Shown: piece by piece, positions 16,138 to 25,107 of the stretch
How positions within the stretch are numbered: the first letter of the stretch is position 1
Layout: each line of letters starts with the position of its first letter
Source of the DNA: Vreelandella rituensis
GTDB lineage: Bacteria > Pseudomonadota > Gammaproteobacteria > Pseudomonadales > Halomonadaceae
Assembly (NCBI RefSeq): GCF_003336665.1
Contig: NZ_QPIJ01000047.1
Location: forward strand, 1-33,717
Reading direction: 5' to 3'
Length of the DNA: 33,717 bases
Made by a program: the position numbers and the translations under genes
The notes under the pieces: model-generated
What the model saw: only the letters and a program-made list of their open reading frames with translations
Told to the model about the DNA's origin: nothing
Databases searched by the model: none

Positions 16138-17252
16138 GATCTAACCTCCATTTCAGGCGTCGAGTTAACGGGGGTGGAGGCAGGTGGAGCACCGGGATTC
16201 AATGCATTACGAATTTGCCAACTCAGATTTTCGGATAGGCGTCCTGCATTGATATGCGCCTGTAGCGCATGCAGGCGCATATAGCGTGAGCTCCTGAACT
16301 GCGCATCGGAAAATTTCATGCTCTTGAGCCCATTGACCAACCCCATGATGGAATCCAGAAGCGTCATTTGCGGTTGATGGTCGGGTGCCAATCTGGCAAA
16401 CAGGCTGAAATCCACCTGATAGGAACGGCTGTCCGCCGGCGCCTGGGTATTGATACTCAGGGAGGTACCAGGAATTGCCTGGGCAACCGCCGTCGCCAAG
16501 TCCCGTACCTGATGGTTGCGTTCGTCCGAGCCGGTATTGATATTGAGTATGCGTCCGCCGTTTTCAGGCTTGCGCTGTACCGCCCAGTCGATAGCTCTGG
16601 CCATATCGGACACGTCGATCAAGGGCCGCCAGGGAGACCCATCGCTAAGCACGGTAATATGCTGCTGGCTAAGCGCGCAGGCGACGAAATCATTGAGCAC
16701 CAGGTCCAGACGTAACCGTTCCGACATCCCACATGCAGTCGCAAAGCGCAAACTGGTAATCACCATGTTCCCCTTGATGCCCGCCAAGGCTTCTTCGGCC
16801 GCTATTTTCGAACGGGCATAGGCGGTAACCGGAGCCACGGGGTCCACTTCACGACGCGGAACGCCCAGAGCGACGCCATAAATGCTGCAACTCGAGGCAA
16901 ACACGAAGTTTTCCACACCCGCCTGAGCCGCTGCCTGAGCCATATCCACCGTAGCCCGCTGATTAACCTCAGCCGTAACTGCAGCGAAACGGTCTCCCAT
17001 GGGGTCGTTGGAAATCGCAGCCAGTTGAATCACTGCCGTATAGCCTTCAAAAAAATCAGCAGGAATATCCCGAACGTCTCCCAGAAACTGTTGGTCAAGA
17101 TAACGCTCGGGCAGCAGTTCGGCACCTGTCAAACAATGCGCGAAATAGGCATTGTCATAACCATGAAGAATGGCGGTTGGGTGGCGTAAGGCTAACTCCC
17201 GTACCACGATGGAGCCGACGTACCCCATATTTCCCACAATCAAGATTTTCAA
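16134..17252 (-). CDS. NAD-dependent epimerase/dehydratase (extended SDR)
   Basis: A 372-aa extended short-chain dehydrogenase/reductase acting on nucleotide sugars. It has the NAD site MKILIVGNMGYVGS (Gly7, Gly10, Gly13), the Ser in FASSCSIYG and the catalytic pair Tyr145/Lys149 in YARSK. The later WRPLIDVSDMARAI stretch is typical of epimerases and reductases. The C-terminal ~60 residues (SDAQFRSSRYMRLHALQAHINAG) are an extra helical tail, longer than in GalE. It is the first gene of the sugar operon. The start is a TTG at 17252 preceded by GGGGTG; no in-frame ATG lies upstream, so this start is less certain. It could be a 4-reductase, an epimerase or an unusual dehydratase; the sequence alone does not decide. 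Confidence 0.85.
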   Translation of the reverse strand: MKILIVGNMGYVGSIVVRELALRHPTAILHGYDNAYFAHCLTGAELLPERYLDQQFLGDVRDIPADFFEGYTAVIQLAAISNDPMGDRFAAVTAEVNQRATVDMAQAAAQAGVENFVFASSCSIYGVALGVPRREVDPVAPVTAYARSKIAAEEALAGIKGNMVITSLRFATACGMSERLRLDLVLNDFVACALSQQHITVLSDGSPWRPLIDVSDMARAIDWAVQRKPENGGRILNINTGSDERNHQVRDLATAVAQAIPGTSLSINTQAPADSRSYQVDFSLFARLAPDHQPQMTLLDSIMGLVNGLKSMKFSDAQFRSSRYMRLHALQAHINAGRLSENLSWQIRNALNPGAPPASTPVNSTPEMEVRS

Positions 17253-17427
17253 AATTTCACCCCACCATTGGCATCAGTTAACCAGGTCTTCCCTTGCCCC
17301 CCAGCTGCTTTATTTATTTTTACCGCTATAAGAAAAGGCTGGTTCCTGTTTTTACTCGAATTAAAGATTAAATTTCAGCCATTCCGGATCGCCGACTCAA
17401 ACAAGCGACGGTGAAAACACCTAAATA

Positions 17428-17468
17428 TTACACTGGGAAACTTATTAACATTAAACATTACAGTGTAA
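17428..17468. promoter_or_regulatory. Inverted repeat in the AT-rich leader of the sugar operon
   Basis: TTACACTG (17428-17435) and CAGTGTAA (17461-17468) are perfect reverse complements 25 nt apart, flanked by two copies of AAGCGACG (17403-17410 and 17473-17480). They lie about 180-220 bp upstream of the SDR start. The stretch 17253-17550 is clearly more AT-rich than its neighbours and holds no gene I can support. An operator role is inference. Confidence 0.4.
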
Positions 17469-17555
17469 AAATAAGCGACGCGATATTTTCTGTCAAGCAC
17501 AGGGGCGACCTAAACATCCCGCTTGTAGTACCATTTTTTTCATTACAAAAGCAGA

Positions 17556-17580
17556 AAGGGCACCTTTTCAGGTGCCCCTT
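17556..17580. terminator. Terminator-like hairpin in the spacer upstream of the sugar operon
   Basis: GGGCACCT (17558-17565), loop TTTC and AGGTGCCC (17570-17577) form a perfect 8-bp stem flanked by AAA and CTT. On the plus strand it is followed by CTTCTTGTT and on the minus strand by TTTCTGCTTTTG, so neither direction is decisive. No intact gene ends here. It may be left over from a lost gene or insulate the sugar operon from read-through. Confidence 0.5.
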
Positions 17581-18055
17581 CTTGTTCAGTTGGGATAGCG
17601 TTATCTACGCATTGCTTGATCGCTATCATTCTCTTTGTCACGGCAGTCAGCAGTATGCTCTCCCCCAACACCGATAAACGCTGCTTGCGATGATGCTGCT
17701 AACCAGGACCCATTGGCTAATGCGCTATAGCTTGCTCTATTTAGCGGTGCTGAGGGGTGGGTGGCCATGCAGATTGGATATGGACGTTTCTTACCCGGAT
17801 GCTGGCCACGACAGCCAGTTCAGTTTTCTACCCGGCGGCGCAGGGGCGGCTGAAGTCGGTGTGGGCGGCCTATTGTTACCGTTGATGGAGCGTGACCAAG
17901 CCCCGGCGGCGGTATTGGTGTGGCGGCTAATGAGTTACCACCTTTACCTAGCAGCGGGCGCACCGCTGTTTATTTTATATAGCTACGACTGCTACGTCGC
18001 TCGCCAACAGCGTAGCGGTGATTCGCCAGAGCATTCAGGGCGTAGGACTTTCTAA
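17581..18055 (+). pseudogene. Degraded lysylphosphatidylglycerol-synthase-like membrane protein (C-terminal remnant)
   Basis: From 17690 the open frame reads LLTRTHWLMRYSLLYLAVL, then nonsense, then FSFLPGGAGAAEVGVGGLLLPL and APAAVLVWRLMSYHLYLAAGAPLFI. The PGGAGAAE block and the following helix with WRL are the C-terminal hallmark of the UPF0104/LPG-synthase transmembrane family. Between about 17755 and 17815 the family-like sequence continues in another frame (GGHADWIWTFLTRMLATTAS), so two opposite frameshifts enclose a 20-residue block. The upstream part, with a hydrophobic stretch in yet another frame near 17610-17650, has decayed and the N-terminal two thirds are missing. It is therefore a broken remnant, not a functional gene, although a small ORF survives. 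Confidence 0.7.
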
Positions 18056-18065
18056 GGGCAAGGGG

Positions 18066-18138
18066 TTGTCAATAGCACTGAAATATGTGTAAATACATTT
18101 ATAAGTATATTTATATATTTATATATTTATATATGTAT
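18066..18138 (+). promoter_or_regulatory. AT-rich promoter/operator region of the old-yellow-enzyme gene
   Basis: TTGTCA (18066-18071) may be a -35, with TAAATA (18090-18095) as a weak -10. Overlapping and following it is an imperfect inverted repeat: ATACATTTATAAGTAT (18093-18108) against ATATTTATATATGTAT (18123-18138), 14 of 16 positions complementary. Three tandem TTTATATA units (18110-18133) lie inside. AT-rich palindromes are common targets of ArsR-family repressors, and one is encoded just downstream; this pairing is inference. Confidence 0.5.
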
Positions 18139-18152
18139 AGAGAGAAAACAGC

Positions 18153-19288
<1,136 letters not shown>

Positions 19289-19296
19289 TACACGTT

Positions 19297-19322
19297 GGGC
19301 AGGCTGCCTCGGCAGCCTGCCC
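19297..19322. repeat. Perfect 12-bp inverted repeat between the OYE gene and the ArsR gene
   Basis: GGGCAGGCTGCC (19297-19308) and GGCAGCCTGCCC (19311-19322) are exact reverse complements with two bases between, so a hairpin of about 11 bp is possible. No T tract follows (GTTAAAGC), so it is not a standard intrinsic terminator. Its right arm contains the candidate -35 of the arsR-type gene. Confidence 0.75.
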
Positions 19323-19337
19323 GTTAAAGCGTATAGT
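19309..19337 (+). promoter_or_regulatory. Candidate promoter of the ArsR-family gene
   Basis: TCGGCA (19309-19314), a 17-nt spacer and TATAGT (19332-19337) predict a start near 19344, about 23 nt before the ATG. The -10 matches five of six bases and the -35 four of six. Confidence 0.5.
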
Positions 19338-19366
19338 GATCGGGCTCTCAACGCCTGGACGTGTTA

Positions 19367-19666
19367 ATGGATATCAATACCGTTTTAAGTGCACTTGCTA
19401 ACCCGGTGCGCCTCGACATTCTATCCTGGCTCAAGGAGCCAGAGCGCCACTTTCCCCAACAGAAGGATACCGCGCCAAAAGGGGGAATCTGTGTCAGTCA
19501 TATCCGTGAAAAGACCGGCCTTTCTCAGCCGACCATTTCGCTATATCTCTCCACGCTGTCCCGCGCTGGCCTCGTCTCATCCGAACGTGTTGGACAGTGG
19601 ACGTATTACCGCTATGAGCGTGACGTTGTCGAAGCCTTTTTAAATGAGTTGAGCCAACGGCTGTAG
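19367..19666 (+). CDS. ArsR-family winged-helix transcriptional regulator
   Basis: A 99-aa small DNA-binding protein. LSALANPVRLDILSWLKEPE (residues 8-26) is the typical ArsR start. GLSQPTISLYLSTLSRAGLV (51-70) is the recognition helix region, and ERVGQWTYYRY (73-83) is the beta wing. The metal-binding motif of classical ArsR (ELCVCDL) corresponds here to ICVSHI: one Cys (Cys42) is kept and the second is Ser, so a thiol switch or non-metal ligand is more likely than arsenic. An insertion rich in polar residues (about 26-40) precedes it. The start was set at the ATG 19367; a GTG at 19361 is in frame but too near the GGA. Its neighbour, the frameshifted OYE gene, is the likely target along with itself. 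Confidence 0.85.
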   Translation: MDINTVLSALANPVRLDILSWLKEPERHFPQQKDTAPKGGICVSHIREKTGLSQPTISLYLSTLSRAGLVSSERVGQWTYYRYERDVVEAFLNELSQRL

Positions 19667-19731
19667 GATCCTGCCGTTGACGCTGCTTCGCTAGCAGACT
19701 CGACAGGTTCAAGATAAGCTTTGGCTAACGA

Positions 19732-19760
19732 ATAAGGGCGCCCCGAGGGGCGCCCTTATC
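19732..19760 (-). terminator. Terminator at the end of the sdh-suc operon (probably bidirectional)
   Basis: ATAAGGGCGCCCC (19732-19744) and GGGGCGCCCTTAT (19747-19759) form a 13-bp inverted repeat with a very short loop. It lies 28 nt past the sucD stop and 65 nt past the arsR-type stop, between convergent genes. T-rich tails are short on both sides (TTATTCGTT on the minus strand), so efficiency is uncertain. Confidence 0.75.
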
Positions 19761-19786
19761 ACGTGCGTCTAACGTCAATGGCCGAC

Positions 19787-20659
19787 TTACCAGCCAGTCA
19801 CTTCCTTCAATGCATCGCCGATTTCCGCCAGCGAGCGCACAGTTCTAACACCGGCATCTTCCAGAGCGCTGAACTTCTCATCAGCAGTCCCCTTGCCACC
19901 GGAGATGATAGCGCCGGCGTGACCCATGCGCTTACCCGGAGGTGCGGTGACACCGGCGATGTAAGACACCACCGGCTTGGAAACATTGGCCTTGATGTAG
20001 GCTGCCGCTTCTTCTTCGGCGGTACCACCGATTTCACCGATCATGACGATCGCTTCGGTTTTCGGATCCTTCTCGAACATCTCGAGAATGTCGATGAAGT
20101 TGGAGCCCGGAATCGGGTCTCCACCGATGCCCACACAAGTGGACTGACCAAAGCCGTGATCGGTGGTCTGCTTGACCGCTTCGTAAGTCAGCGTACCTGA
20201 ACGCGACACGATGCCCACACGGCCCGGCTGGTGGATATGACCCGGCATGATGCCGATCTTGCACTCGCCGGGAGTGATCACGCCTGGGCAGTTGGGACCG
20301 ATCAGGCGCACGCCCAGCTCGTCACACTTGACCTTGGCTTCCAGCATGTCGAGTGTGGCGATGCCTTCTGTAATGCACACGATCAGCTTGATGCCGGCAT
20401 TGGCGGCTTCCAGGATCGAGTCCTTGCAGAACGGAGCCGGCACATAGATCACGCTGGCCTCGGCACCAGTCTTTGCGACCGCTTCCTTGACGGTGTTGAA
20501 CACCGGCAGGCCCAGATGCTCCTGGCCGCCTTTGCCCGGAGTGACCCCACCGACCATTTTCGTACCGTAGGCAATCGCTTGCTCGGAGTGGAAAGTGCCC
20601 TGGCCACCGGTAAACCCTTGGCAGATGACCTTGGTGTTCTTGTCGATCAAGATGCTCAT
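19787..20659 (-). CDS. sucD: Succinyl-CoA synthetase (ADP-forming), alpha subunit
   Basis: A 290-aa subunit that binds CoA and carries the phosphohistidine intermediate. With SucC it makes ATP from succinyl-CoA in the TCA cycle. The CoA-binding Rossmann start ([21 protein letters not shown]), the [17 protein letters not shown] stretch and the active-site His247 in [11 protein letters not shown] are all intact. The length is that of the E. coli protein (289). It is the last gene of the long minus-strand operon. Its ATG overlaps the sucC stop by one base (TAATG), which implies translational coupling. Confidence 0.97.
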   Translation of the reverse strand: MSILIDKNTKVICQGFTGGQGTFHSEQAIAYGTKMVGGVTPGKGGQEHLGLPVFNTVKEAVAKTGAEASVIYVPAPFCKDSILEAANAGIKLIVCITEGIATLDMLEAKVKCDELGVRLIGPNCPGVITPGECKIGIMPGHIHQPGRVGIVSRSGTLTYEAVKQTTDHGFGQSTCVGIGGDPIPGSNFIDILEMFEKDPKTEAIVMIGEIGGTAEEEAAAYIKANVSKPVVSYIAGVTAPPGKRMGHAGAIISGGKGTADEKFSALEDAGVRTVRSLAEIGDALKEVTGW

Positions 20660-21825
20660 TACTTGCCCTCCGCCGCTTTCACGACCTGCTGTGCCGCGTC
20701 AGTCAGGCTGGTAGCCGCGATGATGTTCAGACCACTGGAAGCCAGTTTTTCGGCACCCAGTTCGGCGTTGTTACCTTCCAGACGCACCACGACAGGCACG
20801 TTGACACCGACCTGCTCGACGGCACCGATAATGCCTTCGGCGATCATGTCGCAGCGTACGATACCGCCGAAGATATTGACCAGAACGGCCTTGACCGAAT
20901 CATCGGAAAGAATCAGCTTGAAGGCTTCCGCGACGCGTTCCTTGGTGGCACCACCGCCGACATCAAGGAAGTTGGCCGGCTTGCCGCCGTTCAGGTTGAC
21001 GATATCCATAGTACCCATGGCCAGACCCGCGCCATTGACCATGCAGCCGATATTGCCATCCAGCGCGACGTAGTTGAGTTCCCATGCCGCCGCTTCGGCT
21101 TCACGCTCGTCTTCCTGAGACGGGTCGCGCATGGCCTGCAGGTCCGGATGGCGATACAGAGCGTTGCTGTCCAGGCCCAGTTTGGCATCCAGGCAATGCA
21201 AGTTGCCTTCGTCGGTAACAACCAGAGGGTTGATCTCGAGAAGTGCCAGATCCTTGTCGTGGAACAGCTTGGAAAGGCCCAGGAAGATCTTGGTGAACTG
21301 CTTGACCTGATCACCCTTGAGGCCCAGCGCGAACGCCAGCTCACGGGCCTGATACGGCTGTGCACCGACCAGGGGGTCGATCTCGGCCTTGAGAATCTTT
21401 TCAGGCGTTTCTTCGGCGACCTTTTCGATTTCCACACCACCTTCAGTGGACGCCATGAACACCACACGACGTGTGGTGCGATCGACTACCGCACCCAGAT
21501 ACAGCTCATCGGCGATATCGGTGCAGGTTTCGACCAGAATCTTGGCGACCGGCTGGCCATGTTCATCGGTCTGGAAGGTGACCAGGTTCTTGCCCAACCA
21601 TTGCTCGGCAAAAGCCTTGGCTTCTTCCGGGCTCTTGATCAGCTTGACGCCACCCGCCTTGCCGCGGCCACCGGCGTGAACCTGGGCTTTGACGACCCAT
21701 TTATCACCGCCGATTTTCTTGCAAGCCTCGAAGGCTTCTTCGGGGGTGTCCACGGCGAAGCCCTTGGATACCGGCAGACCATAATCGGCAAACAGTTGCT
21801 TGCCTTGATATTCGTGAAGGTTCAT
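20659..21825 (-). CDS. sucC: Succinyl-CoA synthetase (ADP-forming), beta subunit
   Basis: A 388-aa ATP-grasp subunit (E. coli 388) that binds nucleotide and succinate and pairs with SucD. It starts [19 protein letters not shown]. The ATP-grasp part includes [17 protein letters not shown], and the C-terminal ligase domain includes [11 protein letters not shown] and [10 protein letters not shown], all typical. The ATG at 21825 was chosen from family length; an in-frame extension to 21897 gives unrelated residues. The ribosome site is weak. A spacer of 144 bp with a hairpin separates it from lpdA, so it may have a separate promoter or a processed junction. Confidence 0.96.
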   Translation of the reverse strand: MNLHEYQGKQLFADYGLPVSKGFAVDTPEEAFEACKKIGGDKWVVKAQVHAGGRGKAGGVKLIKSPEEAKAFAEQWLGKNLVTFQTDEHGQPVAKILVETCTDIADELYLGAVVDRTTRRVVFMASTEGGVEIEKVAEETPEKILKAEIDPLVGAQPYQARELAFALGLKGDQVKQFTKIFLGLSKLFHDKDLALLEINPLVVTDEGNLHCLDAKLGLDSNALYRHPDLQAMRDPSQEDEREAEAAAWELNYVALDGNIGCMVNGAGLAMGTMDIVNLNGGKPANFLDVGGGATKERVAEAFKLILSDDSVKAVLVNIFGGIVRCDMIAEGIIGAVEQVGVNVPVVVRLEGNNAELGAEKLASSGLNIIAATSLTDAAQQVVKAAEGK

Positions 21826-21930
21826 CGATTCATGCCATTGGTTGCATGTGACTCGAACGATGACCGGAAAACCCGCGTCTTTGCGGTTCCTGATCATCCC
21901 CGCGCTTTCGATACATAGCCGAAAGCGTCA

Positions 21931-21949
21931 CGCCACCGAAACGGTGGCG
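21931..21949. repeat. Hairpin in the lpdA-sucC spacer
   Basis: CGCCACCG (21931-21938), loop AAA and CGGTGGCG (21942-21949) lie 20 nt after the lpdA stop. On the operon's strand the hairpin is followed by TGACGCTTTCGG, not by a T tract, so full termination is unlikely. Reduced read-through or 3'-end protection of the upstream message is possible. Confidence 0.6.
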
Positions 21950-21969
21950 CTTATTTATTAATCTAGGTG

Positions 21970-23493
<1,524 letters not shown>

Positions 23494-25068
23494 TTACACG
23501 TCCAGCAACAGGCGTGCGGGATCTTCCAACAATTCCTTGATAGTCACCAGGAATTGAACGGCATCCTTGCCATCGATCATGCGGTGGTCATAGGAGACCG
23601 CCAGATACATCATCGGGCGAATTTCGACCTTGCCATTGACCGCCATGGGGCGTTCCTGAATCTTGTGCATTCCCAGAATGGCGGTTTGCGGCGGGTTGAT
23701 GATCGGCGTGGACATCAATGAGCCGAAGGTGCCGCCATTGGTGATGGTGAAGGTGCCGCCCTGCATCTCGTCGATACCCAGCTTACCGTCACGCGCTCGC
23801 TTGCCAAAGTCGACAATACCCCTCTCGACATCAGCGATCTTCATATGGTCGGTATCACGCAACACCGGCACTACCAGACCACGCGGCGTGGAAACCGCCA
23901 CACCGATATCCTGATAACCATGGTAAACCATATCGTCGCCATCGATAGAGGCATTGACGTCCGGGAAGCGTTTTAGCGCTTCACTGGCCGCCTTGACGAA
24001 AAATCCCATGAAGCCCAGTTTGGTATCGTGGGTCTTGAGGAAGGTATCCTTGTACTGAGCACGCAAGCTCATTACCGCACTCATGTCCACCTCATTGTAG
24101 GTGGTCAGCATGGCGGCCGTCTGTTGAGCTTCGACCAGACGCTTGGCAATGGTTCTGCGCAGGCGACTCATCGGAACGCGCTTCTCGGGACGCTCGCCTT
24201 CGACAGCTGGGGCGGCAGCAGCCTTGGCCGGTGACGTGGCAGGCTTGGCGGCTTTCTTGGCGGAACCGTCTTTTACCGCTTTCTGCACATCTTCTTTCAA
24301 GATGCGCCCACCCTTGCCAGTCCCTTCTATCTTGGCAACGTCAAGGTCGTGTTCGGCAACCATCTTGCGCGCCGCCGGGGCCAGAATCTTGTCACCGACT
24401 TTTTCATCGGCTTTCTCGCCAGCACTGTCTTCGGTACGTTCTCCAGTGCTTTCTTCACCCGCGCCTTCGTCAGCACCGCTCTCGCCACCAGCGCCTTCGG
24501 TAAAGATAGCCAGCACTTCTTCGGACTCTACCTGGCTGCCTTCTTCCGCCTTGATCTCACTCAGGGCACCATCCGCGGGAGCGACAACTTCCAGCACCAC
24601 CTTGTCGGTTTCTATATCGGCCAGGACGTCGTCGCGTTTGACCGCTTCACCGACCTTCTTGTGCCAGGTGGCAACGGTACCTTCCTGAATCGATTCCGGG
24701 AAGGAAGGCGCTTTCACTTCATGCTGCTTGCCACCGCCGGAAGGCTTCTTGTCTGGCTTGGCCTCGGCTTTCTTTTCATCTTTCTTGTCACTCTTGGCAT
24801 CCTGCTTGTTGCTGCCATCACCGGAGGCCTTGCCTTCGCCTACCTTGCCCAATATTTGCTCGGACTCAACGGTGTCGCCTTCCTCAGCCATGACATCAGT
24901 CAGCGTACCTGCTTCCGGTGCCAACACTTCGAGCACGACCTTGTCGGTTTCGATTTCAACAATCAGCTCGTCGCGTTCAACGCTGTCACCCGGTTTCTTG
25001 TGCCACGCGGCTACGGTGCCCTCGGCAATGGATTCCGGAAAGGTTGGCGCTTTGATCTCGGTAGCCAT
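23494..25068 (-). CDS. sucB: 2-oxoglutarate dehydrogenase E2 (dihydrolipoyl succinyltransferase) with two lipoyl domains
   Basis: A 524-aa E2 core enzyme, clearly longer than E. coli SucB (405 aa). There are two lipoyl domains, at about 2-77 and 115-190, each with the lipoylation motif ETDKVVLEV (Lys43 and Lys156). Linker 1 (78-114) is Lys/Asp-rich; linker 2 (191-226) is Glu/Gly-rich and strongly acidic. The peripheral-subunit-binding domain is at about 226-262 ([16 protein letters not shown]). After an Ala/Lys/Pro linker the catalytic domain runs from about 290 to the end, with the active-site SYDHRMIDG (His495, Asp499). It sits 39 nt after sucA and is undoubtedly co-transcribed. Single-lipoyl E2 is usual for succinyltransferases, so the duplication is notable. 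Confidence 0.95.
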   Translation of the reverse strand: MATEIKAPTFPESIAEGTVAAWHKKPGDSVERDELIVEIETDKVVLEVLAPEAGTLTDVMAEEGDTVESEQILGKVGEGKASGDGSNKQDAKSDKKDEKKAEAKPDKKPSGGGKQHEVKAPSFPESIQEGTVATWHKKVGEAVKRDDVLADIETDKVVLEVVAPADGALSEIKAEEGSQVESEEVLAIFTEGAGGESGADEGAGEESTGERTEDSAGEKADEKVGDKILAPAARKMVAEHDLDVAKIEGTGKGGRILKEDVQKAVKDGSAKKAAKPATSPAKAAAAPAVEGERPEKRVPMSRLRRTIAKRLVEAQQTAAMLTTYNEVDMSAVMSLRAQYKDTFLKTHDTKLGFMGFFVKAASEALKRFPDVNASIDGDDMVYHGYQDIGVAVSTPRGLVVPVLRDTDHMKIADVERGIVDFGKRARDGKLGIDEMQGGTFTITNGGTFGSLMSTPIINPPQTAILGMHKIQERPMAVNGKVEIRPMMYLAVSYDHRMIDGKDAVQFLVTIKELLEDPARLLLDV

Positions 25069-25107
25069 GTCGTTTCCCTTATGTGTTCTCGTGTTCCAGC
25101 GGGTGCC

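Noticed and set aside
17411..17677. An 88-aa open frame in the AT-rich spacer upstream of the sugar operon
   Set aside because: It crosses a terminator-like hairpin, lacks a ribosome site and has no recognisable family.
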